Translations under genes and position numbers: made by a program
In this document: positions 7,149-15,885 of the stretch, in pieces
How positions within the stretch are numbered: position 1 is the first letter of the stretch
Layout of the letters: each line of letters begins with the position of its first letter
From: Rubrobacteraceae bacterium
GTDB lineage: Bacteria > Actinomycetota > Rubrobacteria > Rubrobacterales > Rubrobacteraceae
DNA: 30,031 nt
Direction of reading: 5' to 3'
NCBI GenBank assembly: GCA_030447045.1
Contig: JAUJMB010000003.1
Coordinates: 1 to 30,031 of the forward strand
Notes under the pieces: generated by a model
What the model saw: the letters and a program-made list of their open reading frames with translations, nothing else
What the model was told of the DNA's origin: nothing
Database searches by the model: none

Positions 7149-8126
7149 TTAGCTGGCGCGGAAAACGTTCTCGCGGTGCCACCGAAGCGACTCGACGTCG
7201 GGCCAGAACGGTCTCCGAGAGGGGCCAAGGATGACCCGCCCTTCGAGGTTGGTCAGGTAACCGGGCAGGTTATCCACCACGTTCAGGTGGGGGGAAGCCA
7301 GGATCTCGTACCCCGAAGATACTCTCATGAGCCCCTCGTCGAACACCCAGTGGCACATCCGGCAGAGGGCCATGCCGTTGGCGGGACGATCGTCGTGCGT
7401 CACGCTCCACGGGACGATGTGCGCCGCCGCTACCGCCGTGTGCCCGTCGAGGGTGCGGACGCGAATGCCGCACAGGGCGCAGCGGTGGAGGTACGCGGTG
7501 ACGATGGCCCGCCGGAAACCCTGGTCGCGGACGGCGGGCCGGTACGCTTCCTCGACGGGCAGCGTCTCTTCGACCCTGGTGTCTTCGGGCCGTTTCAGCA
7601 ACTCTTCACTGTAGACGAAGGCGCCGCGGTTGATGGCGCCCTGATCGACGATAGGCCGTCTCACTTCCGGGGAGAAGTACGTCTCGATCAGGACGCTTCG
7701 AAGCCGGTCGCGGCCCTCACCTGACCGCATAAGGTCGTAGAGATCATCGTCCAGACGGGCCCCGATGACCTCTTCCCGGAGGCGAGACAGGTACGCGATC
7801 TGTGAACCGAGGCGGGTGCCCTCGTGCCTCGGGATCAGGTGCCAGAACCCGTCGCCTCGCAGGTGGAAGAAGGGCAGCGCGAGGTTGCCCGGACGGCCGA
7901 AGGGCAGGACGCGTTCCCAGTACCGGCCAAACAGCTCCGCGAGGTCGTCCGTGATCTCTATCAGGTTCGAGGAGACCTTGCCTGAGTCGAAAAGGTCCAG
8001 CACGCACAAGAGCAAGAGCGGCTTGTGCGGGGCCTGATGCGCCGTAACCCCGGACCATACCTTGCGGTTCCTGTTGGTCCGGAGCCGGGCGAAGCGCGCT
8101 GTGTAATCTTCTATCCCATCGCCCAT
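7149..8126 (-). CDS. Putative phosphorothioate-DNA-dependent HNH restriction endonuclease (SBD-HNH)
   Basis: A 325-residue two-domain protein. Residues about 10-150 resemble the sulfur-binding domain of ScoMcrA-type enzymes: APHKPLLLLCVLDLF at 33-46 and PFFHLRGDGFWHL at 85-97. Residues about 200-300 are an HNH nuclease: Cys216 and Cys219 (CALC), AAHIVPW with His236, ANGMALC with Asn250, and CRMCH (255-259). The family recognises phosphorothioate-modified DNA made by Dnd systems and cuts nearby, acting as type IV restriction. No dnd genes are in this window, consistent with defence against foreign modified DNA. ATG 8126 was chosen; TTG 8129 is adjacent and in frame. The ribosome site is weak. 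Confidence 0.75.
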   Translation of the reverse strand: MGDGIEDYTARFARLRTNRNRKVWSGVTAHQAPHKPLLLLCVLDLFDSGKVSSNLIEITDDLAELFGRYWERVLPFGRPGNLALPFFHLRGDGFWHLIPRHEGTRLGSQIAYLSRLREEVIGARLDDDLYDLMRSGEGRDRLRSVLIETYFSPEVRRPIVDQGAINRGAFVYSEELLKRPEDTRVEETLPVEEAYRPAVRDQGFRRAIVTAYLHRCALCGIRVRTLDGHTAVAAAHIVPWSVTHDDRPANGMALCRMCHWVFDEGLMRVSSGYEILASPHLNVVDNLPGYLTNLEGRVILGPSRRPFWPDVESLRWHRENVFRAS

Positions 8127-8198
8127 CAAAGCGCAGCCATGTTAGCCGCTAGGCTTCTTCCCGCGCCAACCTCGAACCGTGTCGAGGTGGTCGCACCT

Positions 8199-8618
8199 CT
8201 AGGCGGAAGCCTCGAACGGGTTATGCACCCGCACGCCGGTGCGCGCGACGTCGGAGGTGTTGCGGGTAACGAAGGTCATGTTTCTGACCTTCGCCGTTGC
8301 TGCCATCAGCCCGTCTCGGGTGGAGATGGGATCCGGCGCGTTCATCCTTCCCCACTCTTCCGCGGCCTCCAGGTCGATGGGCAGGATGCGGTCGGCATGA
8401 TCCCGGCGCAGCCCCGCGAGCCAGGCCTCCAAATGGCCGGCCTGAATGGGGTCCCGTCTTCTCAGGCCCTCGATACCCTGCCGGATCTCCCCGATCACCA
8501 GCACGCTTATGTACAGATCGTCCGTCTCCACCGAATCGAACCATCGCATCACACCAGCGTCGGCCCGCGACCTCTTGCGCGGCTCGGAGACGACGTTGGT
8601 GTCCAAAACGAAGCTCAA
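8199..8618 (-). CDS. vapC: VapC-type PIN-domain toxin
   Basis: A 139-residue PIN-domain ribonuclease. The acidic metal-binding residues are in place: Asp6 in FVLDTNVVSE, Glu44 in VIGEIRQG and Asp102 in RDGLMAATA, with TRNTSD near 118-123 completing the site. VapC toxins cut RNA, often tRNA or the sarcin-ricin loop, and are neutralised by the cognate antitoxin. The FVLDTNVVSE opening and the Phd-type partner are typical of FitB/VapC proteins. The start is TTG 8618, overlapping the antitoxin stop in a TTGA junction, so translation is probably coupled to the antitoxin. The RNA target cannot be predicted. Confidence 0.88.
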   Translation of the reverse strand: MSFVLDTNVVSEPRKRSRADAGVMRWFDSVETDDLYISVLVIGEIRQGIEGLRRRDPIQAGHLEAWLAGLRRDHADRILPIDLEAAEEWGRMNAPDPISTRDGLMAATAKVRNMTFVTRNTSDVARTGVRVHNPFEASA

Positions 8619-8875
8619 GACCCGTCCGTGAGGTCCACTTCCCGCGGGAAGTCGTCCTTGGGACGCTCCGGGATTATGTTCTCCAACCCCTCCGGCGCGT
8701 TCATCAGGAACTCCTTGAAGTCCGGCTTCTTGTCCTCCCTCCGCCGGTACTCCTCCGCGGGGATCACCACGACCACCTCCTCCCCGTGCCTCGTAACCAC
8801 CTGCGGCCCCTCCTCCAGCGTGCGCCGCACCAGCTCGCTGAACCTCTGCTTCGCCTCCTGCAATTGCCAGGGCAT
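8615..8875 (-). CDS. Phd/YefM family antitoxin
   Basis: An 86-residue antitoxin. The N-terminal half is the Phd/YefM DNA-binding fold (MPWQLQEAKQRFSELVRR, then EGPQVVTRHGEEVVVVIP). The C-terminal half (residues about 50-86) is charged and extended, as expected for the part that wraps the PIN toxin. ATG 8875 was chosen over an in-frame TTG at 8902 because purine-rich GAGGGAGAAGG precedes it and the family begins with this motif. It is first in the operon and autoregulated in the family; a palindrome overlapping the -10 box upstream is the candidate operator. Confidence 0.85.
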   Translation of the reverse strand: MPWQLQEAKQRFSELVRRTLEEGPQVVTRHGEEVVVVIPAEEYRRREDKKPDFKEFLMNAPEGLENIIPERPKDDFPREVDLTDGS

Positions 8876-8901
8876 ATCCTTCTCCCTCGCTTCTCTGTCC
8901 A

Positions 8902-8917
8902 ATCTGTCCAGATTATA
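8902..8917 (-). promoter_or_regulatory. Toxin-antitoxin promoter -10 and operator
   Basis: A perfect TATAAT -10 on the minus strand (8917-8912) overlaps the palindrome ATCTGTCCAGAT (8902-8913). TCTGTCCA also occurs twice in tandem at a 9-base period across the site. A repressor bound here would block RNA polymerase, matching antitoxin autorepression. No strong -35 was seen. Confidence 0.6.
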
Positions 8918-9030
8918 GGGCTGGGCGCCGCGGAGGACCAGACGCTTGGGACCCCGGGTGGCCGGTTAGCGCCGTCAGCGACCCGACGTCTAAGATGTTG
9001 GTCAGGACGGACAGGCTTCGGGGAGGTTCA

Positions 9031-9558
9031 GTGCAAGCGCGAACACCGGATATCGATGTGCGGGAGTACCGCTTCGAGGACGACGGCAGCATCCCGAACA
9101 ACCCCACGCTGCCGCTGCTCGTCTACCCGCAAGCTTTGGCGGGGCATGATCTGAACCCTTCCCGCCTCGAGGAGCTGCTCGCCGGGAACGGCTGGGGCGG
9201 CGCCTGGGTGAACGGCGTCTTCCCTTACCACCACTACCATTCGGTCTCGCACGAGGTGTTGATCGTGGTCGGCGGTAGCGCGGAGCTCGCCTTCGGCGGC
9301 CCAGAGGGGGAGACGCTCGGGGTGCAGGCCGGCGACGTGGTGGCCATCCCGGCCGGGGTCGGGCATTGCAGGGAGAGCTCCGGCGGCGGTTTCTCCGTGG
9401 TCGGGGCTTACCCCAAGGGCCAGGAAGACTACGACCTGCGCACCGGCGAAGAGGGAGAGCGGCCGGAGGTGCTGGAGAACATTCGCAACGTCCCGCTGCC
9501 GGAAACGGACCCCCTCTTCGGCGAGGAGGGCCCGCTGCTCCGGCACTGGCCGGGGTAG
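9031..9558 (+). CDS. YjlB-like cupin-domain protein
   Basis: A 175-residue single-domain cupin. The metal-site motif is HHYHSVSHEVLIVVGG (His cluster, then Glu), followed by the second cupin motif GDVVAIPAGVGHC. The N-terminal VREYRFEDDGSIPNNPTLPLLVYP and the C-terminal tail after AYPKGQEDYDLRTG match the layout of Bacillus YjlB-type proteins, whose function is not known. The start is GTG 9031, because GGGGAGG lies at 9020-9026; twelve codons of open frame upstream lack a ribosome site. No membrane or secretion signal. It stands alone between the toxin-antitoxin pair and the helicase. Confidence 0.8.
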   Translation: MQARTPDIDVREYRFEDDGSIPNNPTLPLLVYPQALAGHDLNPSRLEELLAGNGWGGAWVNGVFPYHHYHSVSHEVLIVVGGSAELAFGGPEGETLGVQAGDVVAIPAGVGHCRESSGGGFSVVGAYPKGQEDYDLRTGEEGERPEVLENIRNVPLPETDPLFGEEGPLLRHWPG

Positions 9559-9591
9559 CCCTCCTGAGGGGAGGACTGCCCGGGGTCTTGC

Positions 9592-10755
<1,164 letters not shown>

Positions 10756-10854
10756 AGGTGTTTCGGTTCCTCTCTCTTGTCGGACAGCGGCCGCCACAAT
10801 AAGGAGCAGACGTCGTGGGCTACCGCTCGCAGTGAGAGGAAAGGCGCAAGACAC

Positions 10855-10882
10855 AAAAAAGGAGATGCGCTTCGGGCATCTC
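10855..10882 (-). terminator. Intrinsic terminator in the helicase 5' leader
   Basis: On the minus strand GAGATGC (10882-10876), a seven-base loop and GCATCTC (10868-10862) are followed by CTTTTTT. It lies about 100 bases upstream of the helicase start and about 40 bases downstream of a TATACT -10 box, so it sits inside the leader and not behind any recognised gene. A transcription attenuator is the likely meaning; a short non-coding RNA ending here is the alternative. Confidence 0.65.
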
Positions 10883-10922
10883 GAAGATCGTGGACGTATG
10901 TTCTTTATTACGTAGCGCGCGG

Positions 10923-10928
10923 AGTATA
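10923..10928 (-). promoter_or_regulatory. Putative -10 element of the helicase transcript
   Basis: TATACT on the minus strand; the -35 region (CTCGAT) is weak. Transcription from here would give a leader of about 160 nt containing the terminator hairpin. Confidence 0.4.
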
Positions 10929-11028
10929 CCGCACGTTCGCCGGTAATCGAGGCCGAGCCCACCCGGGTAGCTTTCAGGCCCCGGGGGTATAGATCGCACG
11001 ACGGCACAGGCGAACGGGAGGACGGACT

Positions 11029-11490
11029 ATGACGGAGCCCGCAGGCGGAGAGAGTTTTCCCGAGCTTTTCGGGGTCATAGAGAGCTACGCGCAGGGGGAC
11101 CACAACCACCAGGTGAAGGCGCTGCGCGTGATCTCCGCGGCCTACCTGCCCCTGTTCGAGGTGCCCCCGATGCCGGACGCCAAGCGGGTGGTCGAGGACG
11201 TCCTCCGCGCCAACGACTTCCTGCTCACGGACCCCGAGACCGGCGGGCTGGAGCCGGCCGCCGTGGACGCCGTCGTGAGCGTGGCGACCTCCCGCCTAAA
11301 CGAGGAGGACCTCAAGTGGGGCGCCGGGTGCCTCCTCGACGTGATGGACGCCCTCAGGCAAAGGGCGCAGACCGAGGGCTACGAGACCTACGTGCTGGAC
11401 GCCGACGACGTCCTGGACGGCCTGGAAGCCATACTCGCCGCAGACATCGTGGAAGACGCCATCGAGGACATCCTGGAAGGCGAGGTCTGA
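11029..11490 (+). CDS. Acidic protein of unknown function
   Basis: A 153-residue soluble, strongly acidic protein that I do not recognise. It has no signal peptide, membrane segment or known motif. It appears almost wholly helical, with VKALRVISAAYLPLF near residue 30 and a very acidic C-terminus (DADDVLDGLEAILAADIVEDAIEDILEG). The ATG is preceded by GGGAGG at the right distance, so the start is sound and the gene looks real. It diverges from the helicase and converges on the Gly-rich coiled-coil gene. Confidence 0.7.
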   Translation: MTEPAGGESFPELFGVIESYAQGDHNHQVKALRVISAAYLPLFEVPPMPDAKRVVEDVLRANDFLLTDPETGGLEPAAVDAVVSVATSRLNEEDLKWGAGCLLDVMDALRQRAQTEGYETYVLDADDVLDGLEAILAADIVEDAIEDILEGEV

Positions 11491-11511
11491 TCCCCCGGGC
11501 TTCGACAGATT

Positions 11512-11991
11512 CTAGTAGCTACCGGCGTCTCCACCGCCCTCGGGCTCCGTGGGGTCCTGCGTAGAGGTCTCCGTGGAGGCCTCCGAGCCTTCGAGCATCC
11601 CGCGAAGCTCCTGTATCTGATCTTCTAAAGCCTGCAGTCGCTCTTCGACGAGGGCGAACTGATCCGCGACCTCGTTCCTGAAGTCTTCGTCAGAACCCTC
11701 CGAGCCACCCCCCAGGAACCTGCCGGCCAGGCCCCCACTCGCGAGCCCCGCCGCGGCCCCGGCGAGCCCCGAGCCGCCACCAGAGAACCCCGAGCCGCCG
11801 CCGGAACCGCCGCCGGGACGATCCGCCAAACGGCTCGCCAGGTCCTGCACGGCGCCCACGTCGAAGCCTCCCCGCTTCCGGCCCGTGCTCCCCCCGCCGC
11901 CGCGCCTCGTGCCTCCGCCGCGCACGCGTTCCCGCACGCGGCCCTGCGCGCCGCGGCCCTGGGACCCTCTGCGCCCACCTCTCCTGCCCAC
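11512..11991 (-). CDS. Gly/Ser/Arg-rich protein with C-terminal coiled coil, unknown function
   Basis: A 159-residue protein. The first 45 residues are Arg/Gly-rich and basic (GRRGGRRGSQGRGAQG) and the middle is Gly/Ser/Ala low complexity (GGGSGGGSGFSGGGSG). Residues about 108-135 form a clear heptad coiled coil (VADQFALVEERLQALEDQIQEL), before an acidic Thr/Glu/Gly tail. GTG 11991 was chosen because AAGGAGG lies six bases upstream; ATG 12072 is possible but has no such site. The basic head may bind nucleic acid and the coil may mediate oligomerisation, but both are inference from composition. Confidence 0.6.
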   Translation of the reverse strand: MGRRGGRRGSQGRGAQGRVRERVRGGGTRRGGGGSTGRKRGGFDVGAVQDLASRLADRPGGGSGGGSGFSGGGSGLAGAAAGLASGGLAGRFLGGGSEGSDEDFRNEVADQFALVEERLQALEDQIQELRGMLEGSEASTETSTQDPTEPEGGGDAGSY

Positions 11992-12173
11992 TTCAGCCTC
12001 CTTCGGCCTCGACAACGTCCGCCCAAACGGTCTAGCTGTACCCGACGACCCTCCCCCCGTAACCCCCTCCACCGACGCGATAGAGAGCCAAGAAAGCCCT
12101 CCCAGAACGTCGATACCTTCCCCGAAACACCATCAAAAAGCCCGGTACATAAAACCCGAACCCAAAACCTCAT

Positions 12174-12202
12174 TTGACACCCCGCTCGATTGGTATGACA
12201 AT
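12174..12202 (+). promoter_or_regulatory. gntR promoter with operator ATTGGTATGACAAT
   Basis: TTGACA (12174-12179), 17 bases, GACAAT (12197-12202). The 14-mer ATTGGTATGACAAT (12189-12202) is an imperfect palindrome (ATTG...CAAT) covering the -10 box. Exactly the same arrangement recurs at 15812-15840 before the ABC importer. GntR/FadR proteins bind short palindromes of this type, so the regulator encoded downstream is the likely ligand. Confidence 0.75.
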
Positions 12203-12211
12203 GCCGACCGG

Positions 12212-12937
12212 GTGAAGGAGAAGATCCAGCGGACGAGGCTAAGGGACCGGGCGGCGGAGGAGATCCTGGACATGGTGATCTCCGGCGGCCTGCGGCCGGG
12301 CGAGCGCCTGCCGCCGGAGCGCGAGCTTTGCGAACGCCTCGGCGTGAGCAGGACCGTCGTCCGGGAGGCGTTGAACCTCGTGGAGGCCCGCGGGCTCGTC
12401 AGCATCGAGCACGGCCGCGGCGCGGTCGTGAGCGGCGGGGAGCCGCGGGCCGTGCGCGACACTCTGGGGCTGCTATTGAGGGTCCAGCCGAAGACGCTGT
12501 GGGAGCTTCTGGAGATGCGGGGCATCCTGGAGGTCGAGGTGGCGGGCCTGGCGGCCGAGCGGGCGGGCCCGGAAGACGTGGAGGACATACGGGTCCAGGT
12601 GGAGAGGATGCGCGGCTCCATCGAGGCGCCGGAGGGGTACGTGGACGCCGACGTGGAGTTCCACGCGCTGCTGGCCCGCGCGGCGCGCAACGGGGTGCTG
12701 CTCACGATGCTGGAGCCGGTCGTGGACCTGCTCAGGGCCAGCCGCCGGGTCAGCGCCGCCCGCCCCGGCAACGCGCAGAGGGCGCTCCTGGAGCACGAGC
12801 GGATACTCGCCTGCGTGGGGTCGGGCGACGCGGAGGGGGCACGGCGCGAGATGCGCGGGCACCTGGCGAACACCGCGAGGGACATCGAGGCGGCCATCCG
12901 GGAAGGGATGTTGGAAGCAGGGGAGGAGAACACATGA
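12212..12937 (+). CDS. GntR/FadR-family (FCD) transcriptional regulator
   Basis: A 241-residue regulator. The N-terminal winged helix carries the GntR signature (GGLRPGERLPPERELCERLGVSRTVVREAL, residues 25-54). The C-terminal helical FCD domain has the metal/ligand residues Asp147 and His151 (DVEFH), His195 (LEHERI) and His217 (RGHLAN). FCD regulators bind organic or sugar acids and release DNA. The start is GTG 12212, only nine bases after the -10 box, so the mRNA may be leaderless; a long open frame upstream is Pro-rich and overlaps the promoter. It is first in a four-gene run with ATGA overlaps, and its operator recurs upstream of the importer. Confidence 0.88.
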   Translation: MKEKIQRTRLRDRAAEEILDMVISGGLRPGERLPPERELCERLGVSRTVVREALNLVEARGLVSIEHGRGAVVSGGEPRAVRDTLGLLLRVQPKTLWELLEMRGILEVEVAGLAAERAGPEDVEDIRVQVERMRGSIEAPEGYVDADVEFHALLARAARNGVLLTMLEPVVDLLRASRRVSAARPGNAQRALLEHERILACVGSGDAEGARREMRGHLANTARDIEAAIREGMLEAGEENT

Positions 12938-13869
12938 GAGCCCACGAACTCTTGGCGGGCCTGGGGTTGCCGGAGACCGACCTGTACGGCCTGCCCGATT
13001 CTGGGAAGCGGTTCCCCGACGGGGCGCGGTACCGCGTCGAGATCCCGAGCGTCGAAGGCCCCCGCGTCCTGGAAGCGGTCTTAGATGAGGCGGAGAGGCG
13101 CGAGGTGCGGCTCCACCGGGTCTCCCAGGGCTCGGGGGTGATGCTCCTCACGGACGCCGAGATCCTCGAGATGTGCGCGATGGCCCGGGAGGCCGGGCTG
13201 GAGCTCTCGCTCTTCGTCGGGCCGCGCGCCTCGTGGGAGACCGGCGCCGCCAGCGTCTCCAGCGCGGGCAAGGTGCTCGGCGCCCAGCACCGGGGCCAGG
13301 ACCAGCTCGCCTACGCCCTCGAAGATGTGCTCAGGGGAGTGAGCCTCGGGCTGCGGGGCGTGCTCGTCGCGGACGCCGGGCTGCTGTGGGTCTTGCGCGA
13401 CCTCAAGAAAAAGGGCGAGTTGCCCGAAGACCTCGTCGTCAAGGTCTCCGTCCAGCTCTCGGCGGCCAACGCGGCGGCGGTCAAGGCCATGGAGGGCCTC
13501 GGGGCCGGGACGTACAATACCCCGACCGACCTCTCGCTCGCGCAGTTGGCCGCTATCAGGGCCGTGACGGACCTTCCGCTCGACGTGTACGTCGAGGCGC
13601 CAGACGACTTTGGCGGTTTCGTGCGTCACTACGAGATACCCGACCTCGTCCGCGTCGCCTCCCCCGTCTTCGTCAAGTTCGGGTTGAGGAACGCGCCGAA
13701 CATCTACCCGAGCGGGACGCACCTGGAGGCGACGGCCGTAGCCCTTGGCAGGGAGAGGGTAAGGCGGGCCGAGATCGGGCTCTCGATGCTCGACCGCTAC
13801 TTCCCGGAAGCGGAGACCACGGAGTCGGGGGCCGCTTTCCCCGGCATCCCAGCAAAGGAGGGGGTATGA
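12934..13869 (+). CDS. TIM-barrel protein resembling peptidase U32 family, unknown function
   Basis: A 311-residue soluble protein with alternating beta/alpha pattern. The core includes LRGVLVADAGLLWVL, VVKVSVQLSAANAAAVKAME, LGAGTYNTPTDLSLAQLAAIR and LPLDVYVEAPDDFGGFVRHYE. This resembles the barrel of proteins annotated as U32 peptidases, but I see no firm catalytic site. It starts at ATG 12934, overlapping the gntR stop by four bases, and its own stop overlaps the next start, so it is an integral operon member. An enzymatic step on the same sugar acid (aldolase, epimerase or similar) is plausible, and proteolysis is less so. The function is open. Confidence 0.7.
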   Translation: MRAHELLAGLGLPETDLYGLPDSGKRFPDGARYRVEIPSVEGPRVLEAVLDEAERREVRLHRVSQGSGVMLLTDAEILEMCAMAREAGLELSLFVGPRASWETGAASVSSAGKVLGAQHRGQDQLAYALEDVLRGVSLGLRGVLVADAGLLWVLRDLKKKGELPEDLVVKVSVQLSAANAAAVKAMEGLGAGTYNTPTDLSLAQLAAIRAVTDLPLDVYVEAPDDFGGFVRHYEIPDLVRVASPVFVKFGLRNAPNIYPSGTHLEATAVALGRERVRRAEIGLSMLDRYFPEAETTESGAAFPGIPAKEGV

Positions 13870-15020
13870 AGATCACGCACGCCGAGACCTTCGTCGTCGG
13901 CACGGAGTGGCGCAACCTGACCATCGTCCGCGTCCACACGGATGAGGGCCTGACCGGCCTCGGCGAGGCCAGGATGGTCAACCACACGGACGCCCTGGTC
14001 GGGTACCTGGCCGAGGCCATCCCACGCCACCTCGTAGGGCACGACCCGTTTCGCATCGAGGATCTCGTAAAGAAGATGGGCCGCGACGACTTCTCGCGCG
14101 CCGGCGAGGTGATGAGCAGCGGCATCGCCATGTTCGAGATGGCCTGCTGGGACATCGTCGGCAAGGCCCTCGACCAACCCGTCTACAACCTGCTCGGCGG
14201 CCCGGTGCGCGAGAAGGTAAAGGCCTACGCCAACGGCTGGTACCGCGTCGAGCGCCTGCCAGAGGAGTTCCACGCCGCCGCGAAGAAGGTCGTGGAGAGG
14301 GGCTACAAGGCGTTGAAGCTCGACCCGTTCGGTCCCGGTCACTACGAGATGGAGCGGGAGGAGAAGCTCAAGGCCGTGGCCCTCGTGGAGGCGGTCAGGG
14401 ACTCCATCGGGCCCGAGCCGGAGATCCTGCTCGAGATGCACGGCCGCTTCTCCCCGGCCACCGCCATCGAGATGGCCCGGATGCTCGAGCCGTATGGCCT
14501 GGGCTGGGTCGAAGAACCCGTCCCGCCCGTGAACCTGAAGGCGCTCAAGAAGGCGTCTGATGGCATCCGTTCGACCGTAGCCACGGGGGAGCGCATCCAC
14601 CAGCGACTGGAGTACAGGGAGGTCTTCGAGTTGCAGGCGGCGGACGTGATACAGCCGGACATAAGCCACATCGGCGGCCTGCTGGAGACGAAGAAGCTCG
14701 CCGCGTGGGCCGACGCTTACTACGTGACGATAGCGCCGCACAACGTGGGCGGCCAGATCAACACGGCCGCCGCCCTCCACCTCGCCGCCACGACGACGAA
14801 CTTCCGCATCCAGGAGTACTTCAACGACTTCGCCGACCCCTGGGTGCAGGAGATAGCACCCGGCCTGCCCGAGGTCGTCGACGGCTTTTTCGAGCTCCCG
14901 AAAGGACCAGGCCTCGGCATCGAGCTCGACGACGATGCGGTGGCCGCCCACCCCAAGCAAGACGTCCACTTCAACCTCTTCGCCGAGGGCTGGGAGAAGC
15001 GCGAGGGGGTGCGGCGATGA
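13866..15020 (+). CDS. Enolase-superfamily sugar-acid dehydratase (mandelate racemase/galactonate dehydratase group)
   Basis: A 384-residue enzyme of usual family length. The N-terminal capping domain spans about 1-115, followed by a modified TIM barrel. Visible active-site elements are Lys151 in ALKLDPFG, metal ligands Glu190 (ILLEMHGRF, with His192), Glu216 (WVEEP) and Glu242 (ATGER), Asp265 (QPDISHIGG) and base His292 (IAPHNVGG). The E-x-H plus distal His pattern is that of sugar-acid dehydratases such as galactonate-type enzymes, which convert an aldonate to its 2-keto-3-deoxy product. The exact substrate cannot be read. It is coupled on both sides by ATGA overlaps. Confidence 0.85.
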   Translation: MKITHAETFVVGTEWRNLTIVRVHTDEGLTGLGEARMVNHTDALVGYLAEAIPRHLVGHDPFRIEDLVKKMGRDDFSRAGEVMSSGIAMFEMACWDIVGKALDQPVYNLLGGPVREKVKAYANGWYRVERLPEEFHAAAKKVVERGYKALKLDPFGPGHYEMEREEKLKAVALVEAVRDSIGPEPEILLEMHGRFSPATAIEMARMLEPYGLGWVEEPVPPVNLKALKKASDGIRSTVATGERIHQRLEYREVFELQAADVIQPDISHIGGLLETKKLAAWADAYYVTIAPHNVGGQINTAAALHLAATTTNFRIQEYFNDFADPWVQEIAPGLPEVVDGFFELPKGPGLGIELDDDAVAAHPKQDVHFNLFAEGWEKREGVRR

Positions 15021-15796
15021 TCGACCTCTCCGGCAAAAAGGCCCTCGTCACCGGCGCCGGCATGGGCATCGGCCAGGGCATCGCGATAGAGTTGGCCCGC
15101 GGGGGCGCCGAGGTCGCCGTCCACTACGCCCACACCGAGCCCGAGGAGACGGTCTCCGAGATAGAGAGGCTCGGCGGCAGGGCCGCAACCGTCCAGGGAG
15201 ACCTGAGCCGGGTAGAAGAGTGCGAGCGGGTCGTGGACGAGGCGGCAAAGGCCCTTGGCGGCCTCGACGCGCTCGTCAACAACGCGGGCGTCACGAAGGC
15301 GCTGCCTTTCCTCGACACGGACGAGGAGACCTACGACTCGCTCTTCGACCTGAACATGAAGGGGTACTTCTTCCTGGCCCGTAGGGCGGTGCCGATCATG
15401 CGGGAGCGGGGCGGCGGGAGCATCGTGAACATCACCTCCATCCACGGGTTCGCGGGCTTCCCCCGGCACACGGCCTACGCGTCCACGAAGGGCGCGATCA
15501 ACGCCTTCACCCGCCAGCTCGCCATAGAGCTGACCGAAGAGAAGATCCGCGTGAACGCCGTAGGCCCCGGCGTCATCGAGGTCCCCCGCTACTTCGACGA
15601 CCCGAACTACTCCTCGGAGTTCGGCGACACCCTGGTCCCCTGGGGCCGCGTCGGTCGCCCCAAGGACATAGGCCCAACGGTAGCCTTCCTCGTCTCTGAC
15701 GCCGCGGACTTCGTCACCGGCCAGGTCCTCTACGCCGACGGCGGCACCACCGCCCGCATGGGCCTCTGGTGGGGAGAGGGGGGACTCCAAAGCTAG
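15017..15796 (+). CDS. SDR-family NAD(P)-dependent dehydrogenase (sugar dehydrogenase-like)
   Basis: A 259-residue classical short-chain dehydrogenase. The cofactor motif TGAGMGIG is at 12-19, NNAG at 88-91, and the catalytic Ser141, Tyr154 and Lys158 (YASTK) are all present. The C-terminal [13 protein letters not shown] is typical of glucose 1-dehydrogenase-like members. In context it probably oxidises the free sugar to a lactone, feeding the lactonase and dehydratase, or oxidises a downstream hydroxy-acid. It is last in the gntR run, with an ATGA overlap to the dehydratase. His37 and His40 follow beta-2 in place of an obvious NAD- or NADP-specific residue, so cofactor preference is unclear. 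Confidence 0.88.
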   Translation: MIDLSGKKALVTGAGMGIGQGIAIELARGGAEVAVHYAHTEPEETVSEIERLGGRAATVQGDLSRVEECERVVDEAAKALGGLDALVNNAGVTKALPFLDTDEETYDSLFDLNMKGYFFLARRAVPIMRERGGGSIVNITSIHGFAGFPRHTAYASTKGAINAFTRQLAIELTEEKIRVNAVGPGVIEVPRYFDDPNYSSEFGDTLVPWGRVGRPKDIGPTVAFLVSDAADFVTGQVLYADGGTTARMGLWWGEGGLQS

Positions 15797-15811
15797 ACGC
15801 AACCCCGACGC

Positions 15812-15840
15812 TTGACACGGATGCATATTGGTATGACAAT
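15812..15840 (+). promoter_or_regulatory. ABC importer promoter with operator ATTGGTATGACAAT
   Basis: TTGACA (15812-15817), 17 bases, GACAAT (15835-15840), with ATTGGTATGACAAT at 15827-15840. The hexamers, spacing and 14-mer are identical to the gntR promoter at 12174-12202, while most of the rest of the spacer differs. Here the transcript would have a leader of about 40 nt with GGGGT before the ATG. Confidence 0.78.
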
Positions 15841-15885
15841 GCTCGGCGGGAAAGGTTTCGCACAAAGAACGGATAGGGGTAACGT

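Noticed and set aside
10756..11109. 118-codon N-terminal extension of the helicase
   Set aside because: It runs through the terminator hairpin and promoter region and has no homology to helicases; the Q motif is correctly placed from 10755.
11885..12211. Upstream extension of the GntR regulator frame
   Set aside because: Pro/Arg-rich, overlaps the antisense Gly-rich gene and the promoter/operator; the winged-helix domain fits a start at 12212.
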